From NCBI GenBank assembly GCA_032358165.1, contig JAALGY010000033.1:2108001-2172000 (forward strand): a stretch of DNA of 64,000 nucleotides. Reading direction: 5' to 3'. Below, in pieces: positions 12,033 to 25,148 of the stretch. A model generated the notes under the pieces. It was not told the origin of the DNA and ran no database searches. It saw only the letters and a program-made list of their open reading frames with translations. Every line of letters begins with the position of its first letter. Position 1 is the first letter of the stretch. The DNA comes from Diplosphaera chodatii (lineage: Eukaryota > Chlorophyta > Trebouxiophyceae > Prasiolales > Stichococcaceae). A program made the position numbers and the translations under genes.

Positions 12033-12723
12033 TTGGGCTGAGGGTAGCCGGGACAGTCTACCGTCTTTCCGAGCAGAGAGGGCAGTGGCGGGTCACGATT
12101 ATGCTATGCAGTCTTACAGGAATGCACTGTTTACGCATGATTCTTGGTCTAATGGTCATAATACGAGCCTGTCTGTCAGAGCAGTTGCAAATGGGCACCC
12201 AAACGCTCATTCTCTGCAACATGTTGGGAACTGCTATCGAAATATCAGTTGTTGCTGAGCTGCCTTGGCTTGTCAGGGTTTGGCCAGTCTGATGGTTATT
12301 AGCTTTTAGCACATGTAGTGCTAGGATTGCTCATAGTGTGGTGTTATCGCAGTCTTGAGGGGAGGAGTGTGCCAGGCGCCGAGGGGGTGTAATTGCAGTC
12401 TGCATGTTACCAGCCGAGTCGCGAAGTGAACGTGCTGTCAGCTGATCTCCTGCACGTCCACATCATAGTGTCTATGCGTGTAGTTCATGTCTCGGCTGGA
12501 TCGAAGCGCAGCACTCCTGCAATTTACGTGAACATCAGCTGCGGTTGGCAAATGTGCGCAGATGCGCCGGCATGCGCAGCAACGCATCAAAGCCAACACA
12601 TGCTTCTGATCAGCTGCATGCGACACAAGCCACTTGCGAGGATGCACCTTTTGCAATGCTTCGTGTTGCTCCACGGCTAAGTGGCAACTCTGGGATAGTG
12701 CACTATACCGCTAACTGCACTTG
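12033..12723. other. Spacer: subtilase 3' region and MIP promoter
   Basis: This tandem plus-strand gap should contain the subtilase 3' untranslated region and the promoter of the mitochondrial intermediate peptidase. Apart from a TGTAA word at 12388 I see no defined element. Confidence 0.4.
12388..12392 (+). terminator. Possible TGTAA polyadenylation signal (subtilase)
   Basis: The pentamer TGTAA lies about 355 bases after the subtilase stop. UGUAA is the usual poly(A) signal in several chlorophyte lineages. A five-base word is weak evidence alone. Confidence 0.25.
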
Positions 12724-15700
12724 ATGCAGCACATGATGCGTCTGAGATCATGCGCGTCGGCAGCAGCGCGGCAGAACCTGCAACTGCTGGGCATGCGGTG
12801 CTTCGCCAGCAGCACAGGCCTGTTTGGCATTGAGGAGCTCCGGCAGCCGGAGGACTGGCGGCGGCTGGTGACCGAGACCAAAAGCAGGTGCATGTCCTGA
12901 GGATCTGGCGGATCTTCTGATTAGCTGATGTGCGCTTGTGCTCAATCACGCAATGGAAGGCCATCTCATCTGCATGGGGTCCTCAGGTGCACTGCACTGG
13001 TGAATGAGGCGGTTTTCGCTCCCAGCGGGATAGAAGCTATCCGCAGAACGGATGAGCTTTCAGACACGGTGAGTCTGCGCATGCGATGAGATTGTTCTTT
13101 ACCATTTCGCAGTGTCTAGTGCACTGACGTGGCGGGTCTGCACCGCAGATTTGCAAAGTCTATGACGCCGCCGAGCTTTGCCGCAATGTCCACTCCAGCG
13201 GCGACTGGCGGGCCGAAGCACAGAATGCGTGCGTCAGCCTGGGAGGTGGGCCTGCGCAGTCTCGTCACAGCAAGCAATGGGTGTAGTTGACAGCCTGCCA
13301 AGACCTCTGTGCGCAATCTTACTGTTTGTTTTGTGCAGCGTTTCTGGCGCAGCTGAACGTGCATCAGGGTCTGTACCATGCTGTCGCCTCCGCTGTCGGT
13401 GCCAGCTCAATCAGCGATGCCGCAGCACAGCCAGATGGCCCACCAGGCGACAGCAGCTCTCCGGGGCTTACGAACAGTTTGGCGGCAGCTGCCGAGAATG
13501 CTGCGCCAGTCGCAAAAGGGGCGGCTGCCCGCAGAGGCGGCGCGGCAGAGCCGCTGCCGCCCGCGGCGCAGCGGGTGGGCCAGCTGCTGCTGCAGGACTT
13601 CGAGGCGAACGGCGTGCACCTGCAGGGCGACGCCCAGGCCCGCTTCCTGGCCGCCTCCGCCCGCGAGCAGATGCTGTGCATGCAGTTCGGTGGGTCTCAG
13701 CGCAGGCAGCCGCGGGTTTTGTACAGCATCCTCTGCTGGATTTATCTACATTCAAGTGCCAGCCTGCATCTGGAAAAACTGCCACAGTGCAATCCAACAA
13801 GCACACTTGGGCACACCATTCTGGTCATCCATAATCTAGAGCGTCACAGCTTGGGGTGCAGGCCACAACATGGCTGACCCCGCTAAGTACGGCCGCATCG
13901 CGGTGCCCATCAAGTCGAAGGGCGGGGCGCTGGAGGCGCTGCCGCCCAACGCGCGGGTGGCGGCGCGGCGGGAGGGCAAGCTGCTGCGGGTGCCCACCCA
14001 CGAGCAGCTGCTGCCCGAGCTGCTGACGCACCTGCCGGACCACACCCTGCGGCGCCAGGTTGCTCCTGCTTCACTACAGTGACAGCCACAGGTCTTGGTA
14101 CACTACTGAACTGACATTTTCAGCAAAGGTACTCTGCATAGTGGAGATAAGGTGTAATGCATGACTTTTCCATTGCAGCATGACCAATGCCCAGTGCCGG
14201 AGCAAGCATTGACACATGTGGCGGGTATGCTGCAGGCATATCAGGTGGGCTACACCAGCCCGGAGGCGAACATGGGCGTGGTGCAGAAGCTGCTGGACAC
14301 ACGGCAGCAGATTGCAGAGCTGCTGGGCGCGCCCTCCTACTCGCACTACCAGGCCGGCCGCGACACCCTGGCCCAGCACCCATCCGCTGTGACCGCCTTC
14401 CTCATTGGTAAACCCCCCACACTTGCTGCCCTGCAGCCTGTCAAATCTCCCTGCCGCATGCAGAGCTGGATGCAGTGGCATGCTTTTTGCAACTCTGCAC
14501 GTGGTGTTCGAGGCAAGGTTTTACTTGGAAGGTGCCTCTGTGGACGCTTGTTTGATTGGTTGTCACACAAATACATGCCAGTTGCAACCAGGTTTGGGAG
14601 AGTCCGTGGCGGACAAGGCACGAGAGGAGGTAGAGCGGCTGCACAGGCACAGCAAGGGCGCAATCACGGTCAGGGCTTGGGACGAACTGTACCTGCGAGC
14701 CAAAGTCCAGGCTGCAGAGGTGCAGTCTGTTGCTGTGGTGATGCGCATGTGCTGTGTGTGACCGGTCATTCGCAACTGGAAGCACAAGTCATTTCCAGGT
14801 ATGCCTCCGAGTCAGAAGCTGGGATTGTGATCTTCGTGCAAGTATGTTGGCCCTGCATACACATGTCCAGACATGCTCCCCTCCCCCTGCAGGGGCTGAG
14901 GGCATCGCCTATGCTATGTACGCTGCAAGAGGCCATCAGCCGCCTTGATTACCTGTGCAACCGCCTCCTAGATGTTCGGCTCAATCACGAAGAGATGCAG
15001 CCAGGTCATTCTGATGTGGATCTGGCACCGAAGGGCCTCCGCATAGCACCTGCTGCATGCAATCATCCAGCTCAATACTGTAGAGCCACCCTGCTGAGTA
15101 TGAACTGTGTTGACTGATGACTCATGTTGCACGGGTGCATAGGCGAGTCATGGGCCCCAGGTGTCATGAAGCTGAAGCTGGTAGATCGCAGCAGCAAAGA
15201 GGACATCGGCACATTATACCTGGACCTGCATGCAAGGTGTGCCGTGGCGTGTCCCACCAATAATGGCGCTGCTTGTTGCTGTGGCCTCTGTGGCATCACA
15301 CATGACATGAACCCACGAAGCAGGCTGCGCGAACTGGCGTCCAGACGCCGCAAGCATGCATGAAGAATGCATGGTTCCAACTCCACATGCAGGCTGGGCA
15401 AGGTGCCGGGGCCGGGGGTGCAGTTCACGCTGGTGAACGGGCGGCGGCTGCCCGGCGGCGCCTACCAGCGGCCCATGGTGGCGCTGGTGTGCAACTTCCC
15501 GCCGCAGCAGCAGGGCCGCCAGGCACCGCTCAGCGTGCTCGCCGTGCAAACGCTGTTTCACGAGTTCGGCCATGTGCGCCGCCACCGCCGCTGCCTACAG
15601 TCTACATGCGTCTGCCATACGTGTCCATTCGTGGTCTGCACAGATGCTGACTGCATGCGTATGCTGGTGGCTGCAGAGCACAGCATAGAATCCGTTTGCT

Positions 15701-16801
15701 AACTGCAATTACCCCTTTCGCAGGTCCTCAATGCCCTGCTCAACACCACAGAGTTTCAGGTAAGTTTGGCGTCATTGTCATGCTGGTTGCACATCGAACG
15801 TCTGGCATGCCATGAACCTGCTGCTGACATCAGGTCGCCTGCTTGCAGCATGTTGCGGGCACACGGGGCACCTCGGACTGCGTGGAGCTGGCTTCACAGC
15901 TGTTCGAGTACTTTGTGGAGGACCCCCGTGTGTTTGATGGCGATGACGCCCAGCGAGCCACCCTGCAGGTCTGTAGCTCAGACTCCTGATGTCACGGCAT
16001 GCTGCCCAGCAACCCAGCTGCATGCTGCACGATGTGTATGCTGTGCAAATGCACTCGCCAATCGCCCTGTGCAACCAGGGGTAAGTGTGATATGCTGTGC
16101 ATGCTGGACAGCCCCTGCGGGGACAGGCTGTCAGCGCCCCCGATGTCCACACACCTCATCCCTGAACCTTCTGCAGCAACATGCGGAGCAGCAGCGCCTG
16201 TTTGCGGCGCTGGACCTGCAGAGGCAGGTGTTCTACGCGCGGCTGGACCAGGAGCTGCACCTCAGCCGCAGCCGCCCGCCCGCCGACCTGGTGGAGCGCC
16301 TCATGGCCGAGACGCTCCCCTTCCCGCCGGTCCAGAACATCGCGCCCCAGGTCAGGCACCATGCTGGCCATCGCCATGCCGCCGGTGGCTGCCAGTTGGG
16401 CTCCTGGGTCCCTGCCCCGCCGTACACCCATGTAGCCAACTCGTCAGCGCAGCATGCCTGTAGGGTTCTGGCCCTGGTCCTGACACCCAGCTTCGTTTCG
16501 TGACTTGCAGCTGCGGTTCAGCCACCTGGCAACGGCTGGCGGACACGGCAGCAAGTACTACTCGTACCTGTACAGCAAGGCGCTGGCGGCGGCAGTGTGG
16601 GAGGAGCACCTGGCAGATGACCCGCTGGACGCAGCAGCTGGCCGGCACCTGCGCGGCCGGCTGCTGTCAGTGGGGCTGTCCGTGGCGCCACGGCAGATGA
16701 TGACGGACCTGCTGGGCGAGGCCGCTGTGTTGCCGTGTGCTGATGGCGGGCTGTTTCCTGACACAAGACAGCTGCTGGCCGAGCTTGGCACACAACCTTG
16801 A
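12724..16801 (+). CDS. MIPEP: Mitochondrial intermediate peptidase (M3A zinc metallopeptidase)
   Basis: This enzyme removes an N-terminal octapeptide from imported mitochondrial precursors already cut by the main processing peptidase. The start at 12724 gives a typical Arg-rich presequence (MMRLRSCASAAARQNLQLL). The first exons join in perfect phase: 12724-12887, 12987-13068, 13149-13245, 13339-13689 and 13862-14058. Family blocks in order include WRRLVTETKSR, DAAELCRNVHSSGDWRAEAQ, LQDFEANGVHLQGDAQAR, KAREEVERLHRHSKG and GESWAPGVMKLKLVDRSSKE. The zinc site HEFGH is at 15559-15573, exactly at an exon end; the next exon (15724) starts VLNALLNTTEFQ. The following HVAGTRGTSDCVELASQLFE carries the third ligand Glu. 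The C-terminal exon has RFSHLATAGGHGSKYYSYLY and ends in TGA at 16801. The substrate-binding and metal sites look intact. Middle exon borders (14.4-15.1 kb) are approximate. Confidence 0.92.
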
Positions 16802-17092
16802 ACTTGAGCGTCCAAGTTTGTTGCATCTGGCAAGTAGGCGCATTGTCGCATGCCATGTTGCAGCTGATCGTTGAACATAGCGGTACGCCAAGTGCTTTGC
16901 GCATGGTCCCTGTCTGCACCACTGGATCCAGATGCATGGGATGGGTTTTCAACGGGTATTTCCCGCCACTTATTCCGCCCCCTGAGCAAGTGGCAGTATA
17001 GGCTGAAGCCCGTTCCCCCTGCACTGCGAAAGTGCTGTTACACGACTTGCGCAGCAGGACGGAAACCCGGTCGTTGGGCGCAACACTACGGG

Positions 17093-18092
17093 ATGAGGCA
17101 GCAAGGAAACCGCCCTGCGTGGGGTGGAGGCACTGGGGGCGCCCACCTGAGCCGTGGTGGCACGCCTGTACTTGTCAACAGGTCGGACAGTAGCCAGTTG
17201 CCATCGGCCAGCTCCACAGCTGCCACACCAGGACAGCACCAGCAGGCAGTGAAAACACCTGCAGCCGCAGGACCTTCCACTTCAAATGCGTAAGCAACTC
17301 GCCATGTCATGTGCATGGCTGGTGTGCTGCAGGCGCATGTGGTCAAAACTACTGCGGGAAATGGCATGGCAAAAATAAAGACTCATACCTCAGCGCTGTT
17401 GTGTGGTGCAGTAAACTGCACACGGTCGAGGAGGAGGAGGTGGCTGCTGATGGCGCCGCGCCACCTGTGCTGCCGGTGCAGTGCACAGCCTCAGCGTGCG
17501 CTAGGCTGGAGCCAGCACACCTGCGCCAGCTGCTAGCAGCGCGTGGCCGTCTCATGCAGGCAACTCTGCATAAACCGTTGAGCAAGCTGCATGGCATCCG
17601 CCTCACACCGCCAGGGCATGCGCCAGAACCACCGTGAACCCGGTTGCAGCTGTGGAGCAGTGTCTGTCTGGTCATGGCCATGGCAGATGCAGACGCATCA
17701 CGTTGCATACAATGGTTGCCTGCAGGACATGGCGCAGTCTGCAGCCCTGGACGATGCAGCCGGTTCTGCACTGCACTGCTGCACTGTGCACGAGGTAGCG
17801 CTGCCATGCCTGGCCTGCCATTTCGCACAGAGCACCACATACAATGACTATGGAAAGCAGCTGTTTGGAATGCACGTTGGCACGTCCACAGAATCAGGCT
17901 ATGCTGCAGCGCTTAGCAGATTTCTTGCATGACCAGGCTTTTTTGGCGGGACTGTCGGTGGGCGCCAGCCACAGCAGCAGCCCAGGCAGAGCTACGACGC
18001 TGGTGCTTGCTATGCTGGGCATTTGCTGCATTGCTGCCAGCGCTCTGATTGCCGATAGCGTACTACTGCCTTATGTGCCGCCGCCGACATGA
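17093..18092 (+). CDS. Unrecognised protein with C-terminal membrane anchor
   Basis: I do not recognise a family. Proposed exons: from ATG 17093 a Gly/Ser/Gln-rich segment ending at 17288 (AGPSTSN); an exon starting about 17411 with KLHTVEEEEVAADG and ARLEPAHLRQLLAARGRLMQ; an exon near 17729 (DMAQSAALDDAAGS...); and a last exon near 17907 (RLADFLHDQAFLAGLSVG). That last exon ends in a hydrophobic segment (TTLVLAMLGICCIAASALIA) and stop TGA at 18090. The hydrophobic stretch near the C-terminus followed by a short tail is the layout of a tail-anchored protein. The donor after LMQ is GC (gcaact), which is weak, so the link between second and third exons is uncertain. It follows MIPEP on the same strand by 291 bases. 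Confidence 0.45.
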
Positions 18093-18447
18093 TGTGCTGT
18101 CATAGACTATATGACAGATGGACTCTGCATGCAAAGGTTTCAGCAACGAGAAGAAGGTGCTGACAATAGTCAAACCCTTGCTGTCGAACACGAACAATGG
18201 CTGCTCGGTCCATGCGGATTCTTGCCAGTATGCATGGGTTAGTCTAACGCTTTTACAGGAGTGCCACAGCGTTGACAACAGGTGAAGCAGCAGTAACATC
18301 CAGGATGCACACAGTCATCTAGCTTGCATGCATGTGACCAACCCCCTTCGACAGCATCCACGGCAAGAGCATCCTATGCTAGGCTCTTCGTGGACCCTTC
18401 TCTTCATCTATCGTGCAGCAGCCTGCAGTCGCACGAGAAACACTGGT
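18093..18447. other. Convergent intergenic spacer
   Basis: The 3' regions of the tail-anchored protein gene (+) and the P4-ATPase gene (-) meet here. No other feature seen. Confidence 0.4.
18253..18257 (-). terminator. Possible TGTAA polyadenylation signal (P4-ATPase)
   Basis: TTACA on the plus strand reads TGTAA on the minus strand, about 190 bases after the proposed P4-ATPase stop. Compatible with the chlorophyte UGUAA signal, but short and unconfirmed. Confidence 0.25.
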
Positions 18448-21400
18448 TTAACCTCGTGGCAGTAGTGCAGCCAACCGACTCATGTGGATGCACCCTGCAC
18501 AATCAGGATATCCCGCTGGTGTGTTTGGCAGTCTGTGCAGGACGACGACGCACTCTGAGACAAGCGGCAAACCACGCGTTTGCAGGCCAGCTCCTGCGGC
18601 TGGCAGGCATTCTGCATGCCCAACCTGAGTTGGTGTTGCAATGCTTTTGGCAACCCCGCCAAGCAGCTGCTCTGTCTCTGCGCTGTGTGTTTCAAGGTCT
18701 GCTTCCTGTGCATCCCCTTGCAACAGGTGTGAGTATCACAAGGCTACCAGGGCGTATGAAACAGTCGTACATGCACATACTTGCCCGACAGGTTGACAGC
18801 GTGCTCAGTCTCAACTCACCTGCAAAACCTGGTAGTCACACGGTGCACACAGCCGCTGAACGCCAGCTGTCAGCACGTCTGGCAGCAGTGCTGTGACCAC
18901 AGAACACAGCAGAGCTAGCCAGAACCTGGCGTCCGACATGAGCTTGCCGGGTACGCCAATCAGGTCTGCATCCTCTCCACCGCTGGCTGACAGGCTGCTG
19001 CCCACCATGATCAGAAAGGGGAACAGGCAGCCGATGCTGATGACACCGATCATCCAGAAAGCCGGCCAGCCCAGTGTAGCTGATCTGAGGACGACCTGCA
19101 CATTGCCACAACGTGCTGTACGGTGGCTGCGTGTGTGGCAACACGTCGCCAATGCAGGCCGGGTGCATGTGCATGAACGTCGGTAGGGCTATGCCCTGAC
19201 ATCCTGATAGCCTAAAGTGTCTGACAAGCAATGCTCACCTTAAGGTTGACAATCAGGACAACCGTTGTGTAGGCAGTCGTGCCGAAGGCTGTGAGGCCGC
19301 CGCTGCTCTTGCCACTGCTGTCTGGAGCCCACAATGCCAGCAGCGGCACCGCCAAGGCCACGGCGGAGTGCCACAGCGCAGAGCACACCCAACGCAGCGT
19401 CCCACCAAAGAAACCCGTGCGTGTACTGCCCATCGTCTCAGCGTACAGCCCTGGGTTGTGCTCGACCACCTCTGCTTTGACGTCCTGCAATCGCGTATGG
19501 ATGAATGACATAGCTGTATGGCGAGCGCCGCGCGGATATGCAGCACAATAGAAGCCATTCCTGGCAGTGGCTACTATATGTGCACCTGCTCGAATGCAGC
19601 AAATCCAAGACTCGGCCAGGACGTCCTGTGTTCAGCGGTCACACATGTCAGACAACCCGAAGAGGATCTTGCACACCCAGGCTCTACTTGCTCACCAGAA
19701 AATGTTGAACGTCGCCATCAATGCTGTGCTGAAAATTGGCTGTGCCGAAAAACCTGAGGGGACGATGCGGCGAATGTCAGGCAGAGCAATGCACATGCAT
19801 GCACCATGCAATGTCTGCATGACAGCCTTGCTCCGGCACACCAGAAGCAAAACCGAAGAAGACATTTGGCAGAGAGTAAACCAGGTTCTTGTAGAATGCA
19901 TACTGCACAATCTCAGCATTGCGCTTATAGGACCATCGGCCATGCACCAGCAGCAGTCGTGTGATGAACCTGCAGAAAGGGGAATCCACAATGGTAATGC
20001 CCATATCATGCACAGCAGCTGCAGCAACAAGCGCACAGTATGCAGTGAACCGATCAAGGATGGTCACCTGAACTGGGCAAATGCATAGTCGCTGGCAAGC
20101 ACTGCTGCGCGGCCTTCGCGGCCACTGATGCCGCACCCAATCTGTGCTGCTTGTATCATGCTGACATCGTTGGCGCCTGGCATGAGTCACACACACAGTG
20201 TCAACGAGCAACATCGCAGAGCAAGCCAGACACAGGAGGTGTGTATGTGCTTCAGCGTACCGTCACCAATGCACAGGACTGTCTTCCCCGCCGCTCTCAC
20301 CAATTTGGCCACCTTTGCCTGCAGCTCGAGTGCAACACCACCATAGTTTCCTGACATGTGTTGCGCAGGGCTGCCAACCTGTCAACACATGCACTGATCG
20401 ATGCAAGGAGCTCACCTTCTGAATCGGGGACACTCGGCAACAGATGACGGCCTGGCAGGACTGGCACAGCGTCAGAAACTCGCGGTGGTGCTCCTCTGCC
20501 AGCACGACCGCTAACGCCCCGCCCTCCACGATCAGAGCCACGCTGTGCCTGCGCAACGACTGTCTCAACTGTTTGGGCTTAATTGTCATGTGGTCGGCTT
20601 GGCTGGCACTGGTGTAGTGCGGGTGATGCACCCTTCACCCCAGGGATTTTGGGCACCTGGACTCTGGCTCCTGCTGCATGGCCAATACCTCTGTGAGGTG
20701 CCGCCGCAGCCGCTGCCCCGCGTCATAGCCCTGCACCTCGGCACGCCGTGCCTTTAGTGAGCGACCAGCACAGAGATGCATGATAAAAGAAAACCGCAGT
20801 GATGCTGCGTGCCTGCAGTGCCTCGAAGTCGGTGTTGCGCAGGACCAGCGCCCGCATTGCCGGGCCCAGCAGCCGGCACGCCACGCCGATGCTGATGGCC
20901 GTCTCCAGCTTGTCACCAGTCAGCACCCACACCTGGAGCCGATGATTTGCATTGCCACATGTATCTTGCCACCATGTGTGCTTCAAGGACTGCCATCCTA
21001 GCGCATGCTGTATTTCGAAGGCCGCATGTGGGGAGTGTACAGCGATCACAGTGGCATCTGCGTTGCGGGCAGCAGCAGGTTCAGGAAGCACTTGTGGGGG
21101 CACCTTCAGGCCGGCGCGCAGCAGGGTGGCGATGGCCTGCGGCACGCCCTCCTGCAGCCGGTCCTCCACCGCTGTGGCGCCCAGCAGGTGCAGGCCCCGC
21201 TCCAGCCGCTCACCGACCCCGGCCACCGCCGCCTCCCGCCCCGCCACCGCCCCCGACGCCTCCTGACAACTGTGCTGCCACTCCTGAATGGTACACATGC
21301 ATGCTCACCTTGAGGGCATCTGCAAGCGTTAGCAGGGTTTAGGGTAACCAAAAGCCCAGGAGGCCCTAATTTTAAGCAGCACATGTGACCGACTTGCACC

Positions 21401-24400
21401 GCCATCAGCTCACCTTGTATTCTGTAGGCGACACATCTCGCTGCGCAATGACCAGAGTGCGCAAACCGCTGCGTGACATGTCTGCCAGGTGCCGTTGCAG
21501 GGTGGCCACGGGCTCCACCTGCCCAGCGACCAACTGTGGCAGCATTACCGTGTCTGCGCCCTGCACACGGTCCGAGTCTGCTGTGCAGAAATTGCTTGCT
21601 GGAGTTGTCCGGTCTAATTTGCGGAGAAACTTGACTGGTTGCAGTCATGGAAGGCTACCTTGGTGTACAGCCGCAGCGTGCCGCCCGGCAACTCCACCAG
21701 GACGCTCATGCGCTTGCGGTCGGAGCTGAACTCCAGGACGGCCAGCACCCGCACCTCCAGCGTGGCGCCCTGCACCTCCACAGCCACCTGCAGGGGCGCG
21801 ACAGCAGCCTCCACACGGTGCTCCTGAGTCACATGCCCTGCTATGGACAGTGCGGCAGGTCATGGCAGCAGCGCAAGCTGATTGTTCAGCAAACAACAGG
21901 GTGGGAGTTGCAGAGGCGGGGGCTGGCCTTGTCGTTGGTGCGTGCTGTGAGCGTGAAGCCCAGCATGCTGGCGCCCTGCACCAGAGCCTCCTCGTCTGGC
22001 GACGATGCCTGGCGTGGCAGCAGTTGATCGTATTCATAGTGTCCACCGACCGCATTGGTCGACGTGACGCCAGCCAAGCATGTAAATTTGGTAGGCATCA
22101 GGTTTGCCAGGTGGACGACTGTCCGAAAGGACAAATGTTGTGCTACAGAGCAATAGACGTGTGCACCTGGTACTTGACACCATGGCCATCATGCGCCAGA
22201 TGTGGCATGACGGTGTTGCACAGCGCCAGTGCTGTCATCAACTCCTTTGCTGCCTTTGCGGCAACACCAGGCGGACCCTTCTGAAGCGCCGCACGCACAT
22301 TCTCGTTCAGCAGCTGTCGGAACGCAACTGAGTTCGCCAGGCTGTGGGGCCCCACTGCATCTGGCAGCAGCGGCGAGTATTGCTGCTGGGCTGGCAAATC
22401 ACCCATCCTTGACATCTGTGTGCTGCCAACAGGGGCATCGGCGCCGAAGACGGTGCCATGGCAGCTGACACCAACAAACCCCATGATGTTCTGCGTCAGC
22501 GTGCCTGCATACGGATAGCCGCAAACTTTGACATTCACAGGCTGAAGGAGTGCCGGTCACCAGGGTCGTCAGCAGGATAGTGCCGCACCTGTCTTGTCAG
22601 AAAGCACATACTCGACCTGCCCAAGATCCTGCGAGCTGCATGACATGTGTCGTAGCCGCCCTTCTGGACTGTATGATGTCAGCAAGACCCCAGTCCAGGC
22701 TCGAGCACTGGCGGCCGCACCTCATTGAGTGTAGTGGTTTTGTACACGAAAGGGGTGTCGCTTAAAGCATCATACATCTTGCGGTCTGCTGCCGCATACA
22801 TGCACTGAATGAGCTTCACGAGCTCCAATGTGACATACAAACTGCACAGCAACAGGCTGGGCTCTACAGGTGTCAGATTCTCCTGCATCATGCCAGTGGC
22901 ACCGCATGTGTTGCATGACAAGTCGCTCCCATCGACACCACAGCCAGACCTGATAGGGATGATGGCGTCCAGGAGGATGAAGTATCTGCAGCACTGTCAG
23001 CAACAGAACAGGTCAGTCCATGCACATCATCCTCCAATGGCAGCAAGCAATGTAGCAACAGAATCAGAGGCGCACCGCAGGAACTGGAGAATGAGGTCAG
23101 CAGCCCCAACATCAACCTCGGGCCACCATCTGCAAGCGGTGTTTGCAGACGACCCGTGAGAACGCATCAGCATTCCCAGCATTGTGGACACATTGACGAC
23201 GTGTGGTGCAGTGCAGGTTTGGTGACTCACCCATCGGTCCACATGTACCACGCTGTTGCAGAGGTCTGCTGCAGAAACCGATCGTTGGCTATGGAGCACC
23301 ACGCGGCAGTGGCCAACAGCAGGATGAACACGGCGAGAACCAGGGTGTCCATGTTGCCCTCAAGTTTTGTGACCTGCGTGAAGAAGGCTGTTATCTGCGA
23401 CCCCCGAAACTCCATGCTATGCTGGCTCACTGTCAAGCTGTGACACTTGCTTTGCGGGGGGCTGTGGCTCTGTTGCGGAAGATCTTGGTGTCAATGCCTG
23501 CAAACAGAACCATGCCCAGCACCCAGTCGGTGTTCTTGAGCGTGCAGCCTCTCAGTATCAGGTTCGACACCTCCAACCGATCTGGCTCGCCACTGAGCTT
23601 GGCAACTACACCGTCGAATTCGTACAACCTGCGCAAGTGTCCAGCACCTGCTGATGCCATGAAGCTCTGTTCCAAGCACCCAAATTGATAGCAAGTTGTG
23701 GGAATGAGATCGGGCCCACCTGTCATTGGGGCGTGCGCACTTGACATAGCATCTGGCAGAAAACGCTGCCACCTCTGCTGCAGTGCAAGCTGCTTTGGTG
23801 CCCTTGTAACACTCTTTCTGTTTCAGGTTGGTCTCGCCATCCAGTGAGGCGGTTTCCACAAAGGCGGCGTCTGTCGCTTTGTCGGACCCCGCCAGGAACA
23901 ACATGTCCGCCGGCACATCTGCGTCCTTATGCACCTGCCAACGATTTATGCGAATCAGTGTTGCAAGAGGCGTGATGCCGTACCACGAGCTGGTCAGAAG
24001 GCGATGTCAGGCAGCTGCTACCATGGAGATGACCTTGATGACATCACCGATCCTGAGCTCTTGCCACCGCGCCTGCACCTCGCCGCTGGCCCGCAGCACT
24101 GTGACCAGCCGATGGTTCACAACCGAGTCGCTGCGGTGGCGTCGCACATCGTCCAGGAGCTCCTGTGGGCTTCACACTGTGACACATCGCACGATGTGGC
24201 CAAGCAGCACCCACACAGCAATGCTTCAGGGATGATGCATGCAAAGGCAGCAGACTCTCTTACCTTCATGCCATTGAGCACCAGCACGAACAACAGTGGC
24301 GCCACAGTTGTGGTCCATGGTGTCGGGGACAGCTGCGGGATCATCTGCAGCCAACGATGCACCAGGGTTGCAGGGAGATTGGTACAGCACAACGGGTTCA

Positions 24401-25148
24401 CCCTGTTGAAAAATGTACTACATATGTGCCGTGGTCACCACCTAGCTGCGTCAAACCTGCAGGAGGGCGATGACCAGGAAGTAGAAGTTGGCAACCCGGC
24501 TGAACTGCTGAAACAGGTTGATCGGCAGAAAGGTCAACACTGTATACTTGGACGTCCGAACGCCGTTGTGAGCGGGGCCAATACGGTGCCCAATGCCAAA
24601 GGTCGAAAGCCAGCGCCGTAGCTTGTGAGTGCATGCCTACAATAACGAGTCACTGGGTTCATGTGACATGCGATCGGAAAGGAACTCATGCAGCCGCTGG
24701 CCCCTGCAGCATGTATGTTCTGCACCAATGGGACTGCAGGCGCCACACCTGAGCAGGCACTGGTCCTTTCAGGCGACAGTGCACCAGCCGGAAAGAATCT
24801 GCATCAAAGTTGCAGTCTTCCGAGTCCGTGTCCGGCAGCACCGGAACATGCAGCTGTGTGCTGCTTGTTGCCCATGCCTGCAGCTCGATGCCACTGCTGC
24901 TGTTGCCCTGCAAGGCACGTGCACATCGTGCTGCACTGTGTGCGTAGCATAGCCGATCATGAGCTCGCTACATCAGAATGCGCCGAGCGTGCTTCACGTA
25001 CCTGATCATGCTTACTGTACTGTCTGGGAACGGGATGCTGTGTTGAGCGGCCCGCTTGAGGAGGAGGGGATGGTGATTCATCGTCAGACAGCACATCGAT
25101 TGTCGCCAGGCTGCCGCTCTGCGATGGCTGCAACCGATCACCAATCAT
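18448..25148 (-). CDS. P4-type ATPase, aminophospholipid flippase (ALA/ATP8 family)
   Basis: Moves phospholipids from the outer or lumenal to the cytosolic leaflet at the cost of ATP. The start at 25148 gives an acidic/Pro-rich head ([14 protein letters not shown]). Family blocks then follow in order: [35 protein letters not shown] (P4 actuator signature); the phosphorylation site SDKTGTLTQN, with intron between T and G near 22580-22510; [45 protein letters not shown] across an exon join near 21560; [28 protein letters not shown]; and [20 protein letters not shown] across an exon join near 20270/20180. The membrane end includes [20 protein letters not shown] and [19 protein letters not shown]. 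All catalytic motifs are present, so it should be active. Such flippases usually need a CDC50/ALIS partner, not seen here. The last exon ([15 protein letters not shown]...) and the exact stop are less certain. Confidence 0.9.

Noticed and set aside
21333..21344. AGGGTTTAGGG, resembling plant-type telomere repeat TTTAGGG
   Set aside because: Only about one and a half units, inside an intron of the P4-ATPase gene; no array, so chance or an isolated telo-box-like word.
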